Source of the DNA: Molossus alvarezi
Taxonomy: Eukaryota; Chordata; Mammalia; Chiroptera; Molossidae
Length of the DNA: 64,000 nucleotides
Assembly: GCA_037176705.1 (NCBI GenBank)
Contig: CM073893.1
Coordinates: forward strand, 19,158,074 to 19,222,073
Direction of reading: 5' to 3'
The notes under the pieces were generated by a model, which saw only the letters and a list, made by a program, of their open reading frames with translations, was not told the DNA's origin and did not search any database. A program made the position numbers and the translations under genes. Positions 1 to 10,057 of the stretch are shown here, one piece after another. Within the stretch, counting starts at the first letter, position 1. Every line of letters starts with the position of its first letter.

Positions 1-939
1 GCAGGGGTCAGGGAACTCAGCGAGAAGTTACTGCTACCACCCTCCCTTGCAACCCTGTATGGGTCCTGGGAACTCTGTAGCCTGCTAAGCTCTCGGCTGG
101 AGCCGCACAGACTATCGGGCACCAGGGGACTCGGCGGGACGCTGCTACCAAGGCTGAGTCCTGCGAACTCTGCGTGCTAAGCCTTCGGTGGGCGCCGCGT
201 GGACTCGCGGGGACCAGGGGGCTGTGCTGGATGCTACTGCCACCTCTGCAGTGTCCCACTCCCGCGGCTCAGTCCTGGGGCTTCTGCTGAGTGCAACCCC
301 CTCAGCTGGTGCCACAGCCCAAGCCACCCTTGGCTGGAAACAGCGCCCTTGGGTTAAAAGTCCCAGGAGGCACCAGGACGCAGAGTCTGGACAGAGGCTA
401 AATTGGCAGCAGCCACTCACCTTGGGCTCTGGCAGTGGGAAGGCAGACTGGACTGGAACTGTGTGGGGACACTCGGGTTTTGGAGGGTGCTAAGAGCTTT
501 TGCTGAGTGCAGCCACGCAGGACTGTGGTCATTTTACTTCTTCTCAGGGCCCTGGGGAGAGGCGGCGGCCCCTCCCTCAGAGATTCAACCCCACCTGGTG
601 GCCATTGAAATGCTAATTGAGGCCCATTAACAAGGAACACCTGCCTCACTCTCAGGAAATTCTCTTACACTGAGCACCTGAGGGAGTTTTTCAGGCAACT
701 CAGAAGCCAAGGGTCTGCAGGTGACCTCTACTAATAGCCTCCAGGCAAAAAAAAAGCTAGAGGATAACTACAATTCCCTGGGCGTGCAACACTAACCAGA
801 AGAGCAAAGACTTGACGGTGGTGTTTAAAGTGGGTCCTCCCTGGTGCATCCAAACCCAGGAGAGGGAGCCACAAACAGCAGAACACCAACACCCACTGGG
901 AAAATTTGGCAGACTCCAAAGCCCACTGTGATAGCCAAA
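1..939 (+). promoter_or_regulatory. L1-A 5'UTR / internal promoter region with tandem units
   Basis: GC-rich and CpG-containing sequence lies directly upstream of the ORF1 start at 940. From about 350 on it aligns with the 5'UTR of L1-L (50,300-50,890), including the shared ends around the ORF1 start. Positions 1-115, 116-205 and 206-about 300 look like imperfect tandem copies; each has a GGGNACCAGGG-like start followed by GCTACCA and a GTCCTG block. L1 5'UTRs carry the RNA polymerase II promoter; that role here is inferred from the family and not shown. Confidence 0.7.
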
Positions 940-1809
940 ATGGTGAAAAACAGAAACAAAAGCCAAATGAAAGAACAAGAGACCTCTACGGAAGATGAAA
1001 TAAATGAGGTGCAGTTAAGCAAGTTAACAGAACTAGAATTTAGAGCCATGATGTTGCGGAAGCTCAACAGCATGTGTAAGGACATGAGCACCATGAGTAA
1101 AGACATAGAAATGTTGAAAATCAACCAGTTGGAAATTAAAAACCGACAGGAACAAATTAAGAATGACATATCAGAAATGAAAAACACATTGGAAAGTCTA
1201 AAAAGCAGAGTAGCGGAAGCTGAGGACCAGATCAGTGAATTAGAAGACAGACTAGAAGAAATCAACCAATCAGAAAACAAAAAGGAAAAAAACGATTAAA
1301 AAACAGGAAGACAGCTTAAGAGAACTGTGGGACAACTGGAAACGGAATAATATTCGCATCATAGGAGTCCCTGAAGAAGAAGAAAGTAAGCGAGGGCTAG
1401 AGAATATATTCAAAGAAATAGTGACAGAAAACTTCACTAATTTGGTGAAGGAAGAAGGCATTCAAGTTCAAGAAGCTCAGAGAGCCCCAAGAAAGAAGAA
1501 CCCAAACAGGCCCACACCAAGACACATAGTAATCAAATTGCCAAAAATTAAAGACAAAGAGAATCCTAAAAGCAGCAAGAGATAAGCAACCGCTTACCTA
1601 CAAAGGAAACCCCATAAGGCTCTCAGCTGATTTTCACAAGAAACACTACAGACTAGAAGGGAATGGCATGAAGTAATCAAGGTCATGAAAAAAAGGGATC
1701 TGAATCCAAGACTACTCTACCCAGCAAGGCTATCATTCAAAATAGAAGGTCAAATAAAGAGCTTTTCAGACAATAAAAAGGCTAAGGGAATACATTAGCA
1801 CCAAACCAG
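940..1809 (+). pseudogene. L1-A ORF1 remnant (RNA-binding chaperone)
   Basis: ORF1p binds L1 RNA as a coiled-coil trimer. The start at ATG 940 (MVKNRNKSQMKEQE) is chosen because it sits at the same place as the L1-L start at 50,891. The first 119 residues are open and rich in heptad-like Lys/Glu/Leu (KNTLESLKSR, ISELEDRLEE), which fits the coiled coil. The frame ends at about 1,299 through an extra base in an A-rich run. The RRM and C-terminal parts continue in another frame (GVPEEEESK) with further small deletions near 1,560 and 1,630. The normal stop of L1-L is lost here. Non-functional. Confidence 0.9.
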
Positions 1810-1886
1810 CACTGCAAGAAATGTTAAAAGGACTGCTGTAATTACCAGGAGAAATGGGAAGGAAAATAGAACTACACTAAATAAAA

Positions 1887-4800
1887 ATGGCAATAAATAA
1901 GTACATATCAATAATCACCTTAAATGTAAATGGACTGAATGCTCCCATAAAAAGACACTGAGTAGCTGATTGGATAAGAAAGCATGACTCATCTATATGT
2001 TGCTTACAAGAGACCCACCTCACAACAAAAGACTCACATAGATTGAAAGTGAAGGGATGGAAAAAATTCTTTCACGCAAACGGAAAAGAAAAAGAAGATG
2101 GGGTAGCAATACTTATATCTGATAAAATAGACTTCAGAATGAAGGCCATAACTAGAGACAAAGAAGGCCACTACGTAATATTGAAAGGATCTATCCAACA
2201 GGAAGATATAACCTTGATAAACATATATGCACCCAATGTAGGAGCACCAAAATATATTAAAAAACTATTAGAGGACTTCAAAGGAGAAATCGATAGTAAT
2301 ACAATCATAGCAGGGGACTTCAACACCCCGCTCAAATCGCTAGATAGATCCTCTAGACAAAAAATCAGCAAGGAAACAGAGACTCTAAATGAAGCACTAG
2401 ACCAAATGGATTTAATAGATATCCACAGAGAACTACACCCCAAAACTACAGAATTCACATTCTTCTCAAGTGCACATGGAACATTCTCAAAGATAGACCA
2501 CATGTTAGGGAACAAACTAAGTCTCTACAAGTTCAAGAAGATTGAAATTATATCAAGCATCTTCTCAGACCACAATGGCATGAAAGTAGAAATCAATTGC
2601 AACAAGAACATACAAAGCCATTTGAACACATGGAAGCTAAATAGCATGTTATTAAACAATGAATGGGTCACCGAGAAGATCAAGGAAGAAATCAAAAACT
2701 TCCTGGAAACCAATTAAAATGAAGATACAACAACACAAAATCTATGGGATGCAGCGAAAGCAGTTCTGAGAAGGAAGTTCATAGCACTATAGGCCTACCT
2801 TAAAAAAGAAGAAAAATCTCTAATAGACTATCTAACCTCACAACTTAAAGAACTAGAGAGCAAACAAAAAGAAAACCCCAGAGCAAGTAGAAGGAAGGAA
2901 ATAGTAAAGATCAGAGCAGAAATAAACATAGAGACCAAAAAAACAATTCAGATATCAATAAAACAAAGAGCTGATTTTTCAAAAAGATAAACAAGATTGA
3001 TGGAGCCTTAGCTAGACTCACCAAGAAACAAAGAGAGAGAACCCAAATACATAAAATCAGAAATGAAAGAGGAGAGATAAGAACTGACACCACAGAAATA
3101 CAAAAGATCGTTAACAACTACTATGAACAATTACATGGCAACAAATTCCAAAATCTAAGCGAAATGGACAAATTTCTAGAACCACATAGTCTCCAAAAAG
3201 AGGATCAGGAAGTGATAGAAAACTTGAACAGACCAAAAACAACAGAAGAAATTGAAGATGCAATCAAGACTCTCCCAGCAAACAAAAGCCCAGGCCCGGA
3301 TGGCTTCACGGGGGAGTTTTATCGAACATTCAAAGAAGAACTAATACCCATTCTCCTCAAACTATTTCAAAAAATTCAAGAAGAAGAAAGACTTCCAAAC
3401 TCGTTTTATGAAGCCAGCATAATTCTAATTCCAAAACCAGAAAAAGACACAACAAAGAAAGAAAACTACAGGCAAATATCCCTGATGAACATAGATGCCA
3501 AAATCCTGAACAAAATACTAGCAAATCGAATCCAGCAATACATTAAAAAAATTATCCACCATGACCAAGTGGGATTCATCCCAGGGATGCAAGGCTGGTA
3601 CAATATTCGCAAATCCATAAATGTGATACACCACATAAATAAAATGAATAATAAAAACCACATGATAATATCAATAGATGCTGAAAAAGCATTCGACAAA
3701 ATCCAGCATCCATTTCTGATAAAAATGCTCAGCAGTGTGGGAATAGAGGGATCATATCGAGGCATAATAAAGGCCATATATGAAAGACCTACAGCCAACA
3801 TCATACAAAATGGGCAAAAACTAAAAGCATTTCCCTTAAGAACAGGAACAAGGCAAGGATGCCCACTTTCGCCACTCTTATTTAACATAGTACTGGAAGT
3901 CTTAGCCACAGCAATCAGACAGGAAGAAAAAATAAAAGGGATCCAAATTGGAAAGGAGGAAGTGAAATTGTCATTATTTGCAGATGACATGATACTGTAC
4001 ATAGAAAACCCCAAGACTCCACCACAAGTTTACTAGACTTAATACTGTAAATGAATTTGGCAAAGTAGCAGGATACAAAATTAATGTCAAGAAATCGATG
4101 GCATTCTTATATACCAATGATGAACTCACAGAAAGAGAAAGTAAGAAAACAATCCCATTTACATTGCAGCAAAAAATTAAGATACCTAGGAATAAACTTA
4201 ACTAAAGAAATAAAGGACCTATTCGCAGAAAACTACAGGTCATTGAAAAAAGAAATAGAGCAAGATATAAAAAAGTAGAAGCACATACCCTGTTCATGGA
4301 TTGGGAGAATTAACATCATTAAAATGTCCATATTACCCAAAGCAATATATAGATTCAACGCAATCCCCATCAAAATACCAACAGCATACTTCACAGAATT
4401 AGAACAATTACTTCAAAAGTTCATATGGAACCAAAAAAGGCCTCGAATAGTCACAGCAATCTTGAAAAGGAAGAACAAAGTTGGAGGAATCACAATACCA
4501 GATTTCAGGTTATACTACAAAGCCACTGTAATCAAAACAGCCTGGTACTGGCACTAGAACAGGTATATAGATCAGTGGAACAGAATAGAGAACCCAGAAA
4601 TGGACCCTAGGCAATATGCTCAATTAATATTTGACAAAGGTGGCAAAAGCATACAGTGGAGTAAGGACAGCCTCTTTAATAAATGGTGCTAAGAAAATTG
4701 GACAGCTACTTGCAGAAAAATGAAACTAGACCATCAACTTACACCCTACACCAGAATAAACTCAAAATGGATAAAAGACTTAAATGTAACTCATGAATCT

Positions 4801-5709
4801 ATAAAAATCCTAGAAGAGACTGTGGGCAACAAAATTTCAGACATCATACGCAGTAGAATTTTTACTGACACATCACCTAAGGCACTAGAAACAAAGGAGA
4901 AAATGAACACATGGGACTACATCAAACTCAAAAGCTTCTGCACAGCGAAAGATACAATCATTGAAACGGAAAGGCTACCCACTGTATGGGAGAGCATAAT
5001 TGCCAATGATATATCAGATAAGGGGTTAATTTCCAATACATATAGAGTGCTCATACAACTCCACAAAAGGAGGACAAAGAATCCAATTAAAAAATGGGCA
5101 GAGGAACTAAATAGACACCTCTCCAAACAGGACATACAAATGGCTAAGAAACATATGAAGAAATGCTCATCATCACTAATCATCAGAGAGACGCAAATCA
5201 AAACAACAATGAGGTATCACCTCACACCTGTCCGAATGGCCGCCATCAACAAATCATCAAACAACAAGTGTTGGTGAGGGTGTGGAGAAAAGGGGACTCT
5301 AATGCACTGCTGGTGGGAATGCAGACTGGTTCAACCACTATGAAAAACAATATGGTGTCACCTCAAAAAATTAAAAACTGATCTTCCATTTGACCCAGTG
5401 ATCCCACTTCTAGGAATATACCCTAAGAAGCATAAAACAGCAATCAGAAAGAATATATGTAGCCCTATGTTCATAGCAGCACTATTTACTATCACTAAGA
5501 TCTGGAAACAGCCCAAGTATCCATCAGTAGACGAATGGATAAAAAAGCCTTGGTACATATACACAATGGAGTACTATGCAGCGGTAAGAAAGAAAGATCT
5601 CTTATCCTTTGAGACTACATGGAGGGACCTTGAAAGTATCATCCTAAGTGAAACAAGCCAAACAGAGAAATACAAGTTTCATATGATCTCACTTATTTGT
5701 GGAATATAA
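1887..5709 (+). pseudogene. L1-A ORF2 remnant (endonuclease-reverse transcriptase)
   Basis: ORF2p nicks target DNA and primes reverse transcription there. The start ATG at 1887 (MAINKYISI) matches the L1-L ORF2 start. The endonuclease part (about 1,887-2,600) shows NGLNAP, QETH, AGDFN and SDHNG. The reverse transcriptase part (3,164-4,036) shows [25 protein letters not shown] and LFADD. The C-terminal part keeps the cysteine-rich segment region near 5,270-5,340. In-frame stops occur at 1959-1961 (TGA), 2715-2717 (TAA) and 2790-2792 (TAG), with more stops and shifts near 2,930-3,000, 4,030, 4,555 and 4,690. Clearly dead. Confidence 0.93.
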
Positions 5710-5938
5710 TGAATATAACAGTTTGAGGAATGGGGTAATCCCAGAGACGCGGAAGTGGTGTACAGACTGACAATCCCCTAAAGAGGGGGGTGGTGGGGGA
5801 GGGATGAACCACAGAACTTATATGCATGTATGAATGAACAGTGGACATGGACAACATTCTGGGGAAGGGGCAGGGTGGGAGGGGGAGGGGGGAATCAATG
5901 GGGGGAAAAGGAGAAACATCTGTAACAAAAATTAATCA
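5710..5938 (+). other. L1-A 3'UTR with G-rich tract
   Basis: The segment follows the ORF2 stop and runs into the A-rich tail. Positions 5,862-5,913 contain many G-runs of four or more in close series, which could form a G-quadruplex. The same G-rich block occurs in the other L1 3' ends of this window at 29,777-29,815, 38,616-38,650, 49,035-49,075 and 55,797-55,845. G-rich 3'UTRs are a known L1 feature; folding here is not tested. Confidence 0.7.
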
Positions 5939-5968
5939 ATAAAAAAGAAAGAAAGAAAGAAAGAAAAG

Positions 5969-6752
5969 AAATCAATGGCATTCGTATACACCAATGATTA
6001 ACTCACAGAAAGAGAAACTAAAAACAATCCCATTTACCATCACAGCAAAAAAATTAAGATACCTAGGAATAAACTTAACCAAAGAAATAAAGGATCTATT
6101 CCCAGAAAACTACAGGTCATTAAAAAAGAAAAAGAGGAAGATATAAAAAAGTGAAAGCACATTGGATTGAAAGAATTAACATCATTATAATGTCCATACT
6201 ACCCAAAGCAATCTATAGATTCAATGCAATCCCCAAGGACATACTTCACATAACTAGAACAAATACTTCAAAATTCATATGGAACCAAAAAAGACCTCGA
6301 ATAGCCACAGCAATCTTGAAAAAAGAACAAAGTTGGAGGGATCCCATTACCAGATCTCAGGTTATACTACAAAGCCACTGTAATCAAAACAGCCTGGTAC
6401 TGGCACAGAACAGACATATAGACCAGTGGAACAGAACAGAGAACCCAGAATTGGACCCAAGGTAATATGCTCGATTAATAATTGACAAAGGCGGCAAGAG
6501 CAAACAGTGGAGTAAAGACAGCCTCTTTAATAAATGGTTTTGGGAAAATTGGACAACTACATGCAAAAATAATAATAATAATAATAATTAAACTAGACCA
6601 CAACTTACACCCTACACAGGAATAAACTCAAAATGGATAAAGGACTTAAATGTGACTCATGTATCCCTAAAAATCCTAAAAGAAACTGTAGGCAACAAAA
6701 TTTCAGACATCATACGCAGCAGAATTTTCACTGATACATCACCTAAGGCAAC
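5969..6752 (+). mobile_element. L1-B: internal ORF2 piece of another L1
   Basis: The segment matches ORF2 from just after the FADD region (GGCATTC.TATACACCAATGA) to the KNTWDY-proximal part. It starts directly at the A-rich tail of L1-A and stops abruptly at about 6,752, with no L1 3'UTR and no A tail. It has its own frameshifts and a short AAT repeat at 6,568-6,588. The left edge may be the place where L1-A inserted, in which case the rest of L1-B would lie to the left of this window. The right edge looks like a deletion junction. Confidence 0.9.
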
Positions 6753-6960
6753 AGGTCCTCCACTCGACATTCCAAGTCAAATGTTGATCTCTCATAAGTT
6801 TGGTTAGCATGTGTCCACTTCAGATGAGCCTAGTTTCCTCTGGGCACACTAATAAAATTAAGTAACTTAGTGATAACCAACTATGAGATTTTGTCTTAGT
6901 TACCACTGATCCCCTATGATCTCTGTCTCTTTCCTCCTCAACTAAAAGATTCTGCCATCA

Positions 6961-7500
6961 GCTGCCAGAGTATGTATAACATATGGACATAAGTCTCTTG
7001 GGTCCTAAGATAAAAGACCTTTATTGTTTGGTTTTATTCCCACTGCTCTGAAGCATTAACAAAGGAAAGAGGTCACAATTTGATCATATTTTTCTGTTGA
7101 AAATGTTATCAGTAGACCTCCTTTCCTAGGCCACTGTTGGTACTGCTGCCTTGATCTTCCCTCCCTGCCAATCCCAAACACTACATTCAGGACACTTCCC
7201 TTGGCTAGGCTCTTCCCTTTAAAATCCTCTAATTGATGTCCTTTGGTCAAAAGAGTCTCTGAGTCACACCAGAGAGATTGCTCTACATCAAGAGATGCAC
7301 CTTCAGTCAAACCATTAAAAAGCCAAGAATTCCCAGAGGAATCCAGTTTTCCAACTGCTCTGTGATAATGGATCAACAAAAAGAAAATGTAAAATTTCTC
7401 CAATGGCCTGTGTTCTATAATCTACTGACATATGGGATTTTCTTCTTGCTCCAAAACTACTTGTATATTTTCTACTTGAAATAAAATTGTTTAAAAAAAA
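6961..7500 (+). mobile_element. Retrocopy of an unidentified 3'UTR-like transcript
   Basis: The 540-bp segment ends with AATAAA (7480-7485), then 7 bases, then an A run (7492-7500). It is flanked by ATTCTGCCATCA (6949-6960) and ATCCTGCCATCA (7501-7512), a 12-bp duplication with one difference. These are the marks of L1-driven retrotransposition of a polyadenylated RNA. The body contains no recognisable SINE, L1 or convincing coding frame; a 115-codon open frame on the opposite strand (7,056-7,403) is probably chance. The parent gene is not recognised; it may be only the 3' end of a messenger RNA. Confidence 0.6.
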
Positions 7501-7512
7501 ATCCTGCCATCA

Positions 7513-8727
7513 CTCATTTACTATAGCTCACATCTGTACAGTATAGTCACAAGCATTTCCTCAACAATGCAGGCAGGGATTTTTATCTTTAATCTGGAGG
7601 TAAAAAATTAAATATAAGAGAAACAGTAAACCAGCTAGAGATAAAGAATTAAAGTTAAGAGAAGATACATTCAATCAGCTAGTAAGAAGCAGACCAGAAC
7701 TCAGAGCTCGGGTCTTTGGACTCCTAGACTAGCCTATGGCTGAGAGTGCTCAGCCTCATTTACCTGATCCAAAAAAGCCACAGTGATGGAGGGATGCCAT
7801 GTATGTAGCTAACGTCATCTGTATCCATCAACAAACACCTGTAGTGATCATGGGAGAGACATAAGTGAGTGTAATTCATTTCTAGGTGGCTTGAGGGTTT
7901 CTACACTTTGTGTCTTGTGCTAGTTTTATTTTGTTTGTGTTTGTATTATTTTGAGCTCCTAACTTGTGTTTACACTGGTGTCTGGTATCTTTAATTCTCA
8001 TTCTCGTGGAACTTTAAGGTTGACTTTCCCATAGCCAGATTCATACAAATGTGAATGTAGTATTCACCAGCACCCTGGGATTGTCATTGCAGCTTGTGTA
8101 ATATGGGAGTTTCCACTTGTTCCAAAACATGGAAGAGTGAAGCACAGAGGTCAGCTGGTTCAAAGGGGTTCTGTGTCAGCTAACGACAAATTTTCTCACC
8201 TCTTTATAGGTGACTCATTGCCAAGTAGGTATTAGCAAGTCATAAAGATCACCATAGAAACAAAGTTCTCAAGAAAATAAACCTTTCACTAAGAGGTTCC
8301 TTTTTTGAGAGTACACAGAAAAGTAGCCTAAACCTCCAGGGTTGTTCAGTTCCATGCTGTATACATATATTTTCATCTCTTTTAAGCTTGCTTTCAACTT
8401 CCACTGTATGACTTTGTTCTAGGACCCATATCAGTCTTTTAAACTGAAATGGTCACTTAATTCATGTTGACACATCATCTGGAATTTACCAACAGTCCCT
8501 ATTGCTTACATTACTCTTTCAGAAATTTAGAACCCCCAAATATTTCTTTCCTTATTTTTCTCTTGCATAGTACATCATTTCAAGGCTTTTAAAAATATTA
8601 TTGATACTTCAAAACAAAAACAAATAAGCTTCTATAGTGTAGGGACTATTGTTCATCTTCTAAAGATTACAAATCAAGGTGTTCTAGCAGCTCTTCAACC
8701 TTGTTGCTCTCCTCTATAGCAAGGCTT
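7513..8727. other. Low-copy DNA, nothing recognised
   Basis: AT-rich mammalian sequence without a convincing open frame, RNA gene or young repeat. I see no exon-like segment with good splice signals. Confidence 0.5.
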
Positions 8728-8830
8728 TCCATCCATCCATCCATCCATCCATCCATCCACTCATTCATTCAGTTGGTGTATATTAATCATCTGTTAGGCA
8801 TTTGACGCTATAAAATGTCATTAATTGTAT
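8728..8830. repeat. CATC microsatellite next to an L2-like fragment
   Basis: A run of CATC/CCAT units (about 8,728-8,758) passes into CATT units and then into sequence like the reverse of an L2 3' end (about 8,760-8,830). The tetranucleotide probably grew from the terminal TGAA/ATTC repeat of the L2. Confidence 0.65.
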
Positions 8831-9121
8831 TTTAAAAGTAAACAGCATGGAGAGATCAGAAGGTGGCTGCAAAGTAGGTTGAAGCTGCACTCACTTCCTC
8901 CCACCTCAAACTGGAATTACAACTAAATTGTAGAACAATCCACTGGACTAACCAACCAAAGACAAGCTGAAAAGAAGTCTTATAGCCAAGGATTTACAGA
9001 AGCCACACTGCGACTGGAAGGAAGGGCAGAGAGACATAAAGAGGGCTGACCCTGAGCCCATGTGCAGCAGCCGAGTATCTAGAGCAGCAATTTCCAACTG
9101 GTGAGCCAGAGACTTTTTAAA

Positions 9122-9440
9122 AAATATATTTGTTTTATTTTATTTTTTGGTTTTGTTTTGTTTTTTATTTTATTTTTTTAATTTTATTTTTGTTACAGAT
9201 GTTTCTCCTTTTTTACCCCATTGACACCCTCCTCCCCATCACCCCCACCTCATCCCTGGCTTTGTTGTCCATGTCCATTGGTTATGTGTACATGCATATA
9301 ACTTCTGTGGTTTTCTCTTCCCTCCCCCCACAACCCCCTTTTCTGAGGGTTGTCAGTCTGTACCCTACTTCCACATCTCTGGGTCTACCCTATTCCTCAG
9401 ACTGTTATGATCAATATATTCCACAAGTAGGTATCCGAGA
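9122..9440 (-). mobile_element. L1 3'UTR end (terminal part of the transduced block)
   Basis: On the minus strand this reads as the last part of an L1 3'UTR (AACAGTCTGAGGAATAGGG onward) followed by an A-rich tail (about 9,122-9,195). It matches the 3' ends of L1-A and L1-D but has no ORF2 attached. Within the composite insertion it would have supplied the poly(A) end. Confidence 0.8.
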
Positions 9441-9539
9441 ACAAGGTATGGTTATTGCTACTGGAGTATCATTATTTCTATACCCCTTCAGCACAGAGAA
9501 TTAGAATAGTATTTATTTAAATCATAGCTAAATCATGCT

Positions 9540-9827
9540 GAGTCTTCTGTTCTTTTTTTGTTTGTTTGTTTTTATCCTCACCCGAGGACATTTTCCCATT
9601 TTTGTACAGATAGAGTGGAAGGGAGAGAGAGGAAGAGAGAGAGAGAGAGAAACATCGATGTGAAAGGGACACATCGAGTGGCTGCCACCCGCACAACCAA
9701 CCAGGGCCGGGGACAAACTGCAACCGAGGTACATGCCCTTAGCGGGAAACGAACCCGGGTCTCTCTGGACGGCAGGCCAACGTTCTAACCGCTGAGCCAA
9801 ACTGGCCAGGGCGAGTCTTCTGTTCTT
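9540..9827 (-). mobile_element. VES-type SINE with perfect TSD
   Basis: The SINE body is 9,555-9,812, flanked by GAGTCTTCTGTTCTT at 9,540-9,554 and 9,813-9,827 (15 of 15). On the minus strand it shows the tRNA-like head, the A and B boxes, the CT-rich segment and the GTCCTCGGGTGAGGAT tail. The perfect duplication and low divergence indicate a young insertion. Confidence 0.95.
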
Positions 9828-9957
9828 AATAAAAAACCAGAGGGCTCTTCCTTTAATGGAAAGGGATTCTACAAATCTACATGTATTACCTCAAATCAGT
9901 GCCTTATGGTCAGGAGTGTTTCTTGTTTTATACTCAAGTTTGAAGCTACTTACTTCC

Positions 9958-10057
9958 TTTTTTTTTTTTTTTTGGTGTGTGCCCCTAGCAGGAAGCGACC
10001 CCGGGACTCTCTGGTCCGCAGACCGATGCTCCAACCACTGAGCCAAACCAGCCAGGG
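9958..10057 (-). mobile_element. Short SINE: tRNA-like head joined directly to poly(A)
   Basis: On the minus strand the head GCCCTGGCTGGTTTGGCTCA runs about 83 nt to GGGGCACACACC and then goes straight into about 17 A residues. The unrelated middle and the CT-rich part of the usual 250-bp SINE are missing. It directly abuts the A-rich end of L1-D. No clear private TSD is visible. Confidence 0.8.

Larger units (their letters stand above)
1..5968 (+). mobile_element. L1-A: nearly full-length LINE-1, decayed
   Basis: The order is GC-rich 5'UTR (1-939), ORF1 remnant (940-about 1,800), ORF2 remnant (1,887-5,709), G-rich 3'UTR (5,710-5,938) and an impure A-rich tail with GAAA units (5,939-5,968). 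ORF2 shows L1 endonuclease and reverse transcriptase motifs. The window starts inside the 5'UTR, so the true 5' end and the left TSD are not visible. Many stops and indels show that it is older than L1-L at 50,073. Its ORF2 variants (for example ETVGNK and [12 protein letters not shown]) match the second half of the chimera at 36,386-38,693, so the two belong to the same subfamily. Confidence 0.95.

Noticed and set aside
1260..1310. Programmed frameshift at A AAA AAC in L1-A ORF1
   Set aside because: The heptamer looks like a -1 slippery site, but the downstream frame needs +1. L1-L breaks through a different extra base upstream. Independent insertions explain it better.
8728..8770. CRISPR-like array
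   Set aside because: Short tandem tetranucleotides with no spacers, in mammalian DNA. The same applies to 18,309-18,415.
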